This document shows, in pieces, positions 36,660 to 44,875 of a DNA stretch of 64,000 bases. Within the stretch, counting starts at the first letter, position 1, and the number at the start of each line of letters is the position of its first letter. The translations under genes and the position numbers were made by a program. Under the pieces are notes generated by a model that did not search any database, had not been told where the DNA came from, and worked only from the letters and a program-made list of their open reading frames with translations. The DNA is from an uncultured Bryobacteraceae bacterium (GTDB taxonomy: Bacteria > Acidobacteriota > Terriglobia > Bryobacterales > Bryobacteraceae). The DNA lies in assembly GCA_938027685.1 (NCBI GenBank), contig CALJAM010000011.1:186001-250000 (forward strand), given 5' to 3'.

Positions 36660-37778
36660 CTATCCTACACCCGGGCCGCCATCGCGCGCCAGCAGTTTGT
36701 AAGCCCGCCGGGCTACGATGAGCTCCTCGTTGGTGGCCAAGGCCAGCACGGCGACAGCAGAATCGTCGGCCGAGACCAGCCTGTCGCCGGCGCCCTGCTC
36801 GTTGCGTGCGGGATCGAGCCGGATGCCCAGAAACTGCAAGTCCTGGCAACAGCGCGCCCGCAGCCGCGCCGAGTTTTCCCCGATGCCTCCCGTAAAAGCG
36901 ACCGCGTCGAGACCGCCCATGGCCGCCGCGTAGGCGCCGATGGTTTTCCGCACCTGGTAGGCGAACACCTCGAGCGCCAGCGCCGCATCCTGATTCCCTT
37001 GGGCGGCGGCCGCCTCGAGATCGCGCACGTCGCCGCCGGGGATGCCGGAAAGGCCCGCCAGGCCGCCCTCGCGCGCCAGTTGCTGACGCACCTGAGCGAC
37101 CGTCCAGCCGCGACGCTCCATCATGTACAGCACGGCGAAGACGTCCAGGTCGCCGTGGCGGGTCGCGTTTTCCAAGCCGGACTGTGGCGAGAAGCCCATC
37201 GTGGTGTCCACCGAACGGCCGCCCTGAATGGCGCAGATCGACGAGCTGCCACCCAGATGACAACTCACCAGGCGCAGGCTCTCGCGCGGACGGCCCAACA
37301 GCTGGGGCACGCGTTCACTGACGTACTGGTGCGAGGCTCCGTGGAAGCCGTAGCGGCGGATGCCGTAGGTCTCGCGCCATTCTGCCGGAACTCCGTAGCG
37401 CGCGGCGTACTCCGGGATGGTCGCATGGAACTCGGTTTCGAAGGCGGCCACCAGAGGGACTCCGGGCATGGCCTCGGAAAAGGCCCGGATGGCCGCCAGG
37501 TAAATCGCGTTATGCGCCGGCGCAGCGGGCAGGTATTCCTCCATGGCCGCCAGCACGCCGGCGTCGATCAGAAACGTACCGCGATAGCGCGGTCCGGCGA
37601 GCACAGTCTTGAAGGCGACCGCGTCCACCGGCGGCTCCTTGACAGGGATGCGCGCGATCGCCTCGCGATAGTCGCTGACCCGCTCGAAGCGGCCCCGGGC
37701 CAGCACGCGCTCGGCCGGCATTTCGAGAAGCTGATACTTGAGCGAGGTGGAGCCGAGATTGGGAACCAGGATGTTCAT
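36660..37778 (-). CDS. Acetate/propionate kinase family protein with altered active site
   Basis: 372 residues, shorter than typical acetate kinase (about 400). The ASKHA fold is clear: NLGSTSLKYQLLEM (N7), YGFHGASHQYV, MGFSPQSGLENATRHGDLD (R207), FTGGIGENSARLR and ATNEELIVARRAY. Compared with Methanosarcina thermophila acetate kinase, the substrate-site HRVVHGG segment (R91) reads FKTVLAG, the catalytic D148 position is Glu (AAFETEFHAT, E114), and the HLGNG loop (N211) reads HLGGSSS. The enzyme may therefore use another carboxylate or be impaired. The ATG at 37778 overlaps the stop of the TPR gene (ATGA). No pta is adjacent. Confidence 0.88.
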   Translation of the reverse strand: MNILVPNLGSTSLKYQLLEMPAERVLARGRFERVSDYREAIARIPVKEPPVDAVAFKTVLAGPRYRGTFLIDAGVLAAMEEYLPAAPAHNAIYLAAIRAFSEAMPGVPLVAAFETEFHATIPEYAARYGVPAEWRETYGIRRYGFHGASHQYVSERVPQLLGRPRESLRLVSCHLGGSSSICAIQGGRSVDTTMGFSPQSGLENATRHGDLDVFAVLYMMERRGWTVAQVRQQLAREGGLAGLSGIPGGDVRDLEAAAAQGNQDAALALEVFAYQVRKTIGAYAAAMGGLDAVAFTGGIGENSARLRARCCQDLQFLGIRLDPARNEQGAGDRLVSADDSAVAVLALATNEELIVARRAYKLLARDGGPGVG

Positions 37779-38920
37779 CGCAACACGCACTTGGCCTGGA
37801 AGGCCTTCAGATTCTGGCGCGCGGGCGCCTGATAAGGTCCTTTGACGGCGGCGGCCTGTTTGGTGAAGTTGACGGCATCGAGGATGCGCCCCGGCTCGCA
37901 GTCTTTCTCGCCCAGGCGAAAGTTGGCCAGGCCGAGATAGAACAGCGCTTCGGCGTTCATCGTCGCGTCGTCGGCGATGCCGGGCAGCGCGGCGCGCAGC
38001 TCCTTATCCGCCTCGACCCAGTTGTTCCGTGCGGCGTGGGTCATGCCGGCGACGAAGTGCGCCCGTCCGCTGATCTGCTGGCGACGCTTCTCCCAGACGT
38101 CGTCGGTGACGCCCTCCGGCTTGGGCTTGGTGGCCGCCAACTCGAGGGCCTTGGCGCACCAGGCCAAGACCTTCTCGGGATCCTTCTTGCCGCGCCGGTA
38201 GCTGTCGGCGACGGCCAGCAGCATGTCCTCGTTGGACTGATCCTTCTCGATGACTTTCTCGGCGAACGCTACGGCCTTCTCGGCCTGCCCGGCCTGCAGA
38301 TAGGCCACGAAGCGCAGATTGGCGATCTGCGGCAGGTACTGGCTTTCAGGATTCTGGGCCTCGAGGGCCTCGATGAGGGCGATGCGCTGCTTCGGGTCGG
38401 GGATCTGCAACGCCAACGCGTAAAGGGTGTACTCGGTGTAAACGTCCAGCTGTTCGGCGAAATCCACCGCCGTTTTCCAATCCTCGACTTCGTCTTCCTC
38501 CTTGGGCTTGGGCGTAGCCGCTACCTTCCGCGCAGCAGCAGAGACCTTTCCCGCCCAGGCGATCAGCGTGGCCGGATCTTTCTTGGCCTCCGCCGCCTTC
38601 AGCGCTTCGTGAGCGGTCTCGAGATCCTCGGGATCGAGCGCCAACGCTTTCTCGCCGGCTTCCAGCGCCTTATCGAACTGGTTGGCCTTCGCGGCCACGC
38701 GCACCATATGCGCCCAGACCCATGGGATGGCCTCGTGCTGCGGATACTGGGCAACGAACTTTTCAAGCAGGCCAAGCTTCTGAACGGGGTCTTCCTGCTC
38801 GCCGATCTGCTGCAGCAACTGCCCCTCGGGCGTTTCGGTGTTGATGGTGAATCTTTGACGCTGCGCCAGGGCTGTCCCCGCAGCCAACAGCAGCGTCACG
38901 GCCAGTTTGAAACGTCGCAT
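37775..38920 (-). CDS. Exported TPR-repeat protein
   Basis: 381 residues with a signal peptide (LAVTLLLAAGTALAQ). Helical repeats follow: FDKALEAGEKALALDPEDLE is a clear TPR, and AGQAEKAVAFAEKVIEKDQS and AALPGIADDATMNAEALFYL add more. A Lys/Glu-rich linker (ATPKPKEEDEVEDWK) separates two repeat groups. It probably acts as a periplasmic scaffold; the partner is unknown. It is upstream of, and overlaps, the acetate-kinase-family gene as ATGA, so the two proteins are made together although one is exported. Two GGGAGG-like Shine-Dalgarno segments precede the ATG. Confidence 0.82.
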   Translation of the reverse strand: MRRFKLAVTLLLAAGTALAQRQRFTINTETPEGQLLQQIGEQEDPVQKLGLLEKFVAQYPQHEAIPWVWAHMVRVAAKANQFDKALEAGEKALALDPEDLETAHEALKAAEAKKDPATLIAWAGKVSAAARKVAATPKPKEEDEVEDWKTAVDFAEQLDVYTEYTLYALALQIPDPKQRIALIEALEAQNPESQYLPQIANLRFVAYLQAGQAEKAVAFAEKVIEKDQSNEDMLLAVADSYRRGKKDPEKVLAWCAKALELAATKPKPEGVTDDVWEKRRQQISGRAHFVAGMTHAARNNWVEADKELRAALPGIADDATMNAEALFYLGLANFRLGEKDCEPGRILDAVNFTKQAAAVKGPYQAPARQNLKAFQAKCVLR

Positions 38921-38951
38921 GACGGCCTCCCTTACCTCCCGGTTGGGATGC

Positions 38952-38966
38952 TATCATATATCAGTA
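38952..38966. promoter_or_regulatory. AT-rich divergent promoter region
   Basis: The 78 nt between the TPR gene and the small secreted protein contain an isolated AT-rich core. On the plus strand TATCAT (38952-38957) and on the minus strand TATGAT (38953-38958) are possible -10 elements. A minus-strand TTGACC (38983-38988) could be a -35, although its spacing fits only a weaker TACTGA (38961-38966). Exact start sites cannot be assigned. Confidence 0.3.
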
Positions 38967-38998
38967 CTGCTTGTGAGGTTCCGGTCAAGAGGGCACTT

Positions 38999-39367
38999 AT
39001 GAGAGTCCCAGCTATGAGAGTCCGAGCGGTGCTGATGCTGGCCTTTCTTGTGGCTGCGGCGTTGCCGGCGGCGGACAAGCCTGTGGTGGGGACGTGGCAG
39101 TGCGTCTCTGACAGTCCCGACGGCGCCCAGTACAGCTGGGCTGTAGTGATCCGGGAGGAGGGCGGCAAGCTCACGGGCACCATCAGCGGCGCGCCGGGTG
39201 AGTTTCTGATGGAGGATATCCGCTTCGAGGGCGGCGTTCTCACTTTCAAGGTCCGGATCGAAGGCGACATATACACCATCGAGGCGAAGATCCAGGGAGA
39301 GAGTTTGGAGGGTACCTGGAAAGGGCCTGGGAGCCAGGGCGTCATCAAGGGCAACCGGCGGAGTTAG
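38999..39367 (+). CDS. Small secreted beta-rich protein of unknown function
   Basis: 122 residues with a signal peptide (VLMLAFLVAAALPAA). The mature part is beta-rich: VVGTWQCVSDSPDGAQYSW, VVIREEGGKLTGTISG, TIEAKIQGESLEGTWKG. This repeated 'GTW...GTI...GTWKG' pattern is common in small exported acidobacterial proteins with a lipocalin-like or single-sheet fold; no function is known to me. The first ATG (38999) follows GAGGG by 5 nt. A 15-bp tandem duplication places a second in-frame ATG at 39014. A much longer open frame upstream overlaps the TPR gene and is not real. Confidence 0.82.
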   Translation: MRVPAMRVRAVLMLAFLVAAALPAADKPVVGTWQCVSDSPDGAQYSWAVVIREEGGKLTGTISGAPGEFLMEDIRFEGGVLTFKVRIEGDIYTIEAKIQGESLEGTWKGPGSQGVIKGNRRS

Positions 39368-39476
39368 AACGGCGGCGAGCCGCCCAGGCTGACGGTTTGG
39401 GTCCGGTACTGAGGCTCCGGAACGACTCGCCGGCGTAAGTTCCCCGCACGATCGCTTCACAGAGCGGTACACCCCC

Positions 39477-39506
39477 GGCTCAAGTTTCAGGGTCCGGACT
39501 TGAGCC
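39477..39506 (+). promoter_or_regulatory. 9-bp inverted repeat in the leader of TonB receptor 2
   Basis: GGCTCAAGT (39477-39485) and ACTTGAGCC (39498-39506) form a perfect 9-bp dyad around a 12-nt loop. The dyad ends just before AGAGGAAAGGAGG, the Shine-Dalgarno region of the receptor. It could act as an operator or as an RNA hairpin that controls ribosome access. The rest of the 161 bp spacer (39368-39528) shows no other feature. Confidence 0.5.
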
Positions 39507-39528
39507 AAGAGGAAAGGAGGCGAACGCC

Positions 39529-42500
39529 ATGCCGGCTTCTCCGACTGCAATCCTCACCCTCCTCGCCGCACTGGCCGGTCTCTGCGCCGGCCAGACCGCA
39601 GACGCGCGCGGCGCACTGGTGGGTCGCGTAACCGATCCCAGCGGCGCCGTCGTCCCAGGGGCCGAAGTCCGCGTGACTAACGTGGCGACCGGCGTGGCAG
39701 CATCCACCCGGACCAACGATGCGGGCAATTACGCCTTGCCGTTCCTGGTTCCGGGCACCTACACGGTGAGCGTCGAACAGCCCGGTTTCAAGAAGTTCGT
39801 GCGCGAGAACGTCCAGATCCGCGTCAACGACAGCGTCGAGTTGAATATCCGCATGGAGCTCGGCGACGTGAGCGAAGCCGTGCAGGTGACGGCCGAGACG
39901 CCGCTGCTGCAAACGGCGGAGGCGTCACTGGGCCAGGTGGTGGACGAGCGGCGCATCAGGGAGCTTCCGCTGTTCGCCGGCAACGCCATGGATCTGGTAC
40001 ACCTGGCGCCCGGCACCGTCAACGGCACGGACATGCGCCTGCGCAAGGCGCCCTTCAACAACGCGCCCTCGCAATTCTCCACCGACGGCAGCGGCAATTA
40101 CGGTAACTTTTTCACCATCGACGGCGTGCCCAACGTTTATTCCGACGGGACCAGCCCGCGTGTGGCGTTCTCGCCCCCTACTGCTTCGCTGTCGGAATTC
40201 AAAGTCCAGACCTCATCCTTCGATGCCTCGGTTGGCCGCACGCTGGGGGCGCTGGTGAACGTCAGTACCAAGGGCGGTACGAACGCCCTGCACGGTCAGG
40301 CGTGGTGGTGGCTGCGGAATTCGGCCTTCGACTGCCCGACTATTTACCAGAATCGTTCCGGTCAACGGATCCCGCCTTACACGGACAACCGCTACGGACT
40401 GGCGGGCGGCGGCCCGGTCCTCCTGCCCAAACTCTACGATGGCAGGAACCGGACATTCTGGTTTTTCACCTGGGAGGCGAACAAGTTCGGCGACCCCAAC
40501 GTCGGCGGTTCGATGATCTCCACGGTGCCCCGCGAGAATTGGCGCAACGGCGATTTCTCCGACCTGCTGAGGCTGGGCGCCAACTACCAGCTTTACGATC
40601 CGGCGACGATCGCCGTGGCGCCAGGCGGGCGTTACAGCCGCCAGCCGCTGCCCGGCAACATCTTCCCCGCCAGCCGCATTCACCCCGTAGCGAAGAACAT
40701 CCTGGCCCTTTACCCGCTGCCCAACCAGCCGGGCACCGCGGACGGCCGGAATAACTTCTTTTATTCGCGGCCCGCCAAGGAAGATTACTGGACCACGATC
40801 GGGCGGTTCGATCACGCTTTCAGCGAGAAGAACCGCATGTTCCTTCGTTTCCACCGGGACTTCTGGGAGGAGGACAAGAATCGCCTATTCGGCAACGACG
40901 TGGCGGGCATCATCCTCAACCGCATCAACCGCGGCATAGCTCTGGACGACGTGCACATGTTCTCGCCCGGTCTGGTGCTGAATTTCCGCTATGGCGTCGC
41001 TCAGCAGGAGTTCCCCGAGCGCCGCGTGAGCCGGGGCTTCGACTTGACCTCGCTGGGCTTCTCGCCAAATCTGGCCAATCTGGTCGACCGCAGATTGGCC
41101 ACCATTCCGCGCATCAGCGTCGGTTCGCTTTCCACGATCAGCAATTGGGAGTCGGGCGACGGCGTCACAGCGTCGCTCAGCCACAGCGCGGTGGCGAACT
41201 TCATTTGGCTGAAGGGGGACCACAATGTGCGCTTCGGTCCGGAGGTCACGGTGTTCCGCGAGTTCCGCAACCGCTACCCGACCGCCGTCTCGCCCGATCT
41301 GAGTTTCAGTAACTACTGGGCCCGCGGCCCCATGGATAACAGTCCGGCCCCGCCTGTGGGCGCCGAGATGATTGCTTTGCTGGCCGGGATCCCCGGCGGC
41401 AGCATGTCGCGCACCGGCAGCTACGCCGAGCAGGACAAGTACTTCGCCTTCTATGTCCAGGACGATTGGAAGGCCACGCGCAAGTTGAGCCTCAACCTGG
41501 GCCTCCGCGTCGAGCACGAATCGCCCATCACCGAACGTTTCAACCGTTCGGTAACGCAGTTCGACGCCGTCAGTCCCAACCCGATCGAGCCCGCAGCGGT
41601 AGCCCGGTACGCGCAGCGTCCGATCCCCGAGCTGCCTGTCAGTCAGTTCAGGGTTAAGGGCGGCGTGACCTTCGCGGGCGTGGGAGGGAACCCGCGCGAA
41701 TTCTGGAGCAGTCAAGCCTTGCTGTGGATGCCGCGGGTGGGGCTGGCGTACCAGCTCGATCCCAAAACGGTTTTCCGCGGCGGCTACGGCATCTTTTACA
41801 GCTCGATCGGCATCCTGCGCACCAACTCCATCCTTTCCGGCTTCAGCCGGACGACGCCGATCGAAGCCTCCAACGACAATGGCCTGACCTGGGTCGCGAC
41901 ACTGGATAACCCGTTTCCCAAGGGCCTGCTGCCCGTGCTGGGCGCCGCCGGCGGATTGGAGACCACACTCGGCCAGAGCACGACTTTCTTCGCCAAGAAT
42001 CGCAAGGCACCCTATGCGCAGCGCTGGTCGCTCGGCTTTCAGCGCGAATTAGCGGGCGGCCACGTGCTGGAAGCTTCTTACGTGGGCAACCGGACCACGC
42101 GTGCGGGAGTTACTCGTAACCTCAGCTACACGCCCCGGCAGTACTACAGCACGCTGCCTTACCGCGATCAGGCGACCATTGATTACTTGAGCGCCAACTT
42201 CCCCAGCCCCTTCTTCGGGCTGCATCCGCAGTTCACCAGCTCGACCGTTACGCGCGCGCAACTGCTCACACAGTACCCGCACTTCAGCAGCGTGCAGTAC
42301 GACGATCCTGCGGGCTACTCCTGGTATCACTCGCTGCAGACCCGGCTGGAAAAGCGCTTCTCCCGGGGCTACACGCTGCAGATGGCGTACACCTGGTCGA
42401 AGGCCATGGAGGCCGTGGAATTTCTGAACGCGTTCGACCCCATGCCTTACGAGTCGCTCGCAGCCATCGACCGCGCGCACCGGCTTACGGGCAGCGGCAT

Positions 42501-42999
42501 TTGGGAGCTGCCCTTCGGCAAGGGGCGCAAGTGGGGAGCGCAGTGGCATCCGGTCGTCAACTTCTTCCTGGGAGGCTGGCAACTGAGCGGCGTCTATCAG
42601 CGCCAGAGCGGTGCTCCGCTCGGCTTCGGGCAGGCGCTGTTCATCGGCGACACCAGACAGATCCGACTGCCTTCGAACCGGCGCAACACCGATCGCTGGT
42701 TCAACACGACGGTGTTCAACCGCGACAGCCGCCAGCAGTTGGCCTGGAACGTGCGGACCGCGCCCTTGCGCTATTCCAACATTCGAGCCGACTCGCAGCG
42801 CCGCTGGGACTTCTCGGCGCGCAAGACCTTCCGCCTGCACGAAAAGGCCTCGATCATCTTCCGCGCCGACACATTCAACGCGCTGAACGAAGTCGTGCTG
42901 CGCACGCCGAACACGACCCCGACGAGCACGGCGTTCGGGACCATCACGGCGCAGGAACCCCCGCGTTCCTGGCAATTCTCGCTTCAGTTGCAATTCTGA
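39529..42999 (+). CDS. TonB-dependent receptor, Oar-like, with carboxypeptidase-regulatory domain (2)
   Basis: 1156 residues. A signal peptide (ILTLLAALAGLCAGQ) leads to a carboxypeptidase-regulatory domain at about 27-110 (LVGRVTDPSGAVVPGAEVRV). The plug region is RIRELPLFAGNAMDLVHL, FFTIDGVPNVYSDGT and NVSTKGGTNALHGQAWWWL. The barrel ends WQFSLQLQF, with a terminal Phe for BAM recognition. AAGGAGG lies 7 nt before the ATG. No hydrolase gene adjoins it, so the ligand is unknown; the upstream hairpin (39477-39506) may regulate it. It converges with pheA. Confidence 0.9.
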   Translation: MPASPTAILTLLAALAGLCAGQTADARGALVGRVTDPSGAVVPGAEVRVTNVATGVAASTRTNDAGNYALPFLVPGTYTVSVEQPGFKKFVRENVQIRVNDSVELNIRMELGDVSEAVQVTAETPLLQTAEASLGQVVDERRIRELPLFAGNAMDLVHLAPGTVNGTDMRLRKAPFNNAPSQFSTDGSGNYGNFFTIDGVPNVYSDGTSPRVAFSPPTASLSEFKVQTSSFDASVGRTLGALVNVSTKGGTNALHGQAWWWLRNSAFDCPTIYQNRSGQRIPPYTDNRYGLAGGGPVLLPKLYDGRNRTFWFFTWEANKFGDPNVGGSMISTVPRENWRNGDFSDLLRLGANYQLYDPATIAVAPGGRYSRQPLPGNIFPASRIHPVAKNILALYPLPNQPGTADGRNNFFYSRPAKEDYWTTIGRFDHAFSEKNRMFLRFHRDFWEEDKNRLFGNDVAGIILNRINRGIALDDVHMFSPGLVLNFRYGVAQQEFPERRVSRGFDLTSLGFSPNLANLVDRRLATIPRISVGSLSTISNWESGDGVTASLSHSAVANFIWLKGDHNVRFGPEVTVFREFRNRYPTAVSPDLSFSNYWARGPMDNSPAPPVGAEMIALLAGIPGGSMSRTGSYAEQDKYFAFYVQDDWKATRKLSLNLGLRVEHESPITERFNRSVTQFDAVSPNPIEPAAVARYAQRPIPELPVSQFRVKGGVTFAGVGGNPREFWSSQALLWMPRVGLAYQLDPKTVFRGGYGIFYSSIGILRTNSILSGFSRTTPIEASNDNGLTWVATLDNPFPKGLLPVLGAAGGLETTLGQSTTFFAKNRKAPYAQRWSLGFQRELAGGHVLEASYVGNRTTRAGVTRNLSYTPRQYYSTLPYRDQATIDYLSANFPSPFFGLHPQFTSSTVTRAQLLTQYPHFSSVQYDDPAGYSWYHSLQTRLEKRFSRGYTLQMAYTWSKAMEAVEFLNAFDPMPYESLAAIDRAHRLTGSGIWELPFGKGRKWGAQWHPVVNFFLGGWQLSGVYQRQSGAPLGFGQALFIGDTRQIRLPSNRRNTDRWFNTTVFNRDSRQQLAWNVRTAPLRYSNIRADSQRRWDFSARKTFRLHEKASIIFRADTFNALNEVVLRTPNTTPTSTAFGTITAQEPPRSWQFSLQLQF

Positions 43000-43044
43000 G
43001 ATCCGTCTGCGAGGCGGGACTGCAGCAGCTCGACCCCGTGCCGG

Positions 43045-43902
43045 CTACTCACCCCTGGGGTAGCAGCCCAACACACGGAGAAAGTCGGCGAGTTCCGCCA
43101 GGTGACTGAGCGCGTTGCGCACGCGCGGCTCTTCGATGTGCCCGATGAGGTCGAGGTAAAAGAGGTACTCCCAGGGCTTTCCCCGCAGCGGACGCGATTC
43201 GATCTTGGTTAGATTCACGTCACGCAGGGCGAATGCGCCCAGCGCACGGAACAGCGCGCCGGGGACGTTGCGCGTGGTGAAAACGACCGACGTTTTCCAG
43301 CGGTCCGCGTCCCCAACTTGCGCGCCGGTCAGGCGGACCTCTTCGGCCCGGCGCAGCAGGAAGAACCGGGTGTAGTTGCGCCGGTCGTCTTCGATCGAAC
43401 GGCGCAGGATGCGCGCTCCGTAAATCTCGGCAGCGACCGCGGAGGCGATGGCGGCCGCATCTTTGAGCCGCTCTTCGACGATCATCTTCACGCTGCCGGC
43501 GGTGTCGTAGAAGGGCACCTTTTCCAAGCGCGGATGTCTCTCGAAGAATTTCAGACACTGGCCGAGCGCCACCGGGTGCGAATAAACGCGCCGGATCTGG
43601 CGGAAGTTTACGCCGGGCAGCGCGATGAGGTTGTGGTTGATGCGGACGTTGGTTTCGCCGGCAATGCGGAAGTCGTAGTTCAGCAGAAGGTCGTAGTTCT
43701 CGTGCACCGAACCGGCGAGCGAGTTCTCGATGGGGATGACGGCTGCGTCCACCTGCTTACGCTTCAGGCTCTGGAAGACCTCCTGGAAGCTGGGCAGAGG
43801 CACGACCTCGACCCGACGCCCGAGAAGCTGGTAAACGGCCTCTTGGCTGAACGCGCCCAGTTCACCCTGAAACGCTACTCTCTCTTTCTTTTTGCCGCTC
43901 AT
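43045..43902 (-). CDS. pheA: Prephenate dehydratase
   Basis: Converts prephenate to phenylpyruvate in phenylalanine synthesis. The 285-residue monofunctional form starts RVAFQGELGAFSQEAVYQLL and contains VIPIENSLAGSVHENYDLL. The catalytic Thr is in RRNYTRFFLLRR. A C-terminal ACT domain (SVVFTTRNVPGALFRALGAF, then LTKIESRPLRGKPWEYLFYLDL) has the ESRP motif used for feedback by phenylalanine. No chorismate mutase domain is fused. The gene converges with TonB receptor 2 (45 nt). Confidence 0.95.
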   Translation of the reverse strand: MSGKKKERVAFQGELGAFSQEAVYQLLGRRVEVVPLPSFQEVFQSLKRKQVDAAVIPIENSLAGSVHENYDLLLNYDFRIAGETNVRINHNLIALPGVNFRQIRRVYSHPVALGQCLKFFERHPRLEKVPFYDTAGSVKMIVEERLKDAAAIASAVAAEIYGARILRRSIEDDRRNYTRFFLLRRAEEVRLTGAQVGDADRWKTSVVFTTRNVPGALFRALGAFALRDVNLTKIESRPLRGKPWEYLFYLDLIGHIEEPRVRNALSHLAELADFLRVLGCYPRGE

Positions 43903-44875
43903 CGCAGCGTAGACGCAGCCCTAACGCCCCAGCGTACAAGAGACACGGCGGCGGCGTCCAGGGCCCGGCGCCGCGCAGCCGACTCCTCCGTGGGCCGAAC
44001 GACCGGAGTGCGGCGGCTGTGACCCGGGTTCGCTGTGGCACAGCCGGGACGCTAGTCGCACGCAACCCTGCGCAAGGGATCCCCGCCGCCTCACGACCTT
44101 GAGGCGGGCGGCTGGGCGGCCTGGCTGCTGCATGGTGCTTACAAAAGTGCCTCGGTCTCGGCCGGACGGATCACCGCGCGTGTGGAAAAGCGCAGCCCGT
44201 CGCCCGCCCTTCGGTCCATCTGGTTTGCGAAAGCGACCGGCGACGTCGACAGCCGTGACGTTACGGCGTTAAGGAGGCCGGCCGGCAGGCGCATCGGCGG
44301 CGCAGCCCTCTTCAGCCCACCGAAGGGCTGCCTACGGCTGAAGCGTCGCGGAATCGACGAGGTGGCGGTTGCGCACGAGCTCTCGATACAGCGAGGACTC
44401 TCGCTCGGTGAAGAGGACGCCATTGAGCGTCCCTGCCAGGAAGATCAGTCCGATAACTTCACCTCGGTTGCGCGGTCCGGCTCACGTTCGGGCTTTTATG
44501 GCTGCGCGCTTGTTGCCGTCGCCCCGCGGCTGGGCGGTGGAGGCTGATCACGACCACGTGCGGCAGGCCCAGGGAAAGCCGGGGTTGCGTGGCCATGTCA
44601 CGCCGGCCGAGTTCTATGAGACGGCTGTTAGTGGGCGTCGACAACGTCGGTCGCCTCCGCGACGGCCCCCAGCGCGTCAGCAGGCGCATCCGATGCCCGG
44701 CGGCCGTCGGAGCCAACGTGCGGGCGCTGGTGCATGGTAGCTACGAGTGAAAAGGGCGGACCCAGCTCGCGGGCAGGTGCGGGCCTTGTTGATGGTCGGG
44801 CGGCTGTGTCAGCGTGGCTGCGAAGGAAGTGCGACGGGGGCGACGCGGGGCGCGCCGCCCCCCATCGATCCATCG
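43903..44875. other. 973 bp without an intact gene
   Basis: The largest gene-free stretch, upstream of pheA and downstream of TonB receptor 3. It contains a hairpin (44310-44343) and a damaged GTGGCACAGCC...GTCGCAC inverted repeat near 44034-44062. A minus-strand open segment lies at 44332-44481 between two stops, without a start codon. Its translation looks protein-like: a hydrophobic run VIGLIFLAGTLNGVLF followed by RESSLYRELVRNRHLVDSA. This suggests remains of a decayed gene. Several open frames of 60-120 codons here have arginine/serine-rich, shadow-like composition and are not called. Confidence 0.5.
44310..44343. repeat. Inverted repeat (8-bp stem) in the gene-free stretch
   Basis: CTTCAGCC (44310-44317) pairs with GGCTGAAG (44336-44343) around an 18-nt loop that itself contains GAAGGGCTGCC. 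Such TTCAGCC palindromes resemble REP-like intergenic elements. Only one intact copy was noticed in the window, so a repeat family is not shown here. Confidence 0.4.

Noticed and set aside
44030-44065. GTGGCACAGCC...GTCGCAC inverted repeat as an active repetitive element
   Set aside because: The second arm has several mismatches and only one copy was noticed, so it is mentioned only as part of the gene-free stretch.
44139-44423. 94-codon minus-strand open frame
   Set aside because: Low-complexity Ser/Arg-rich composition without a ribosome-binding site; a protein-like remnant lies in a different frame of the same stretch.
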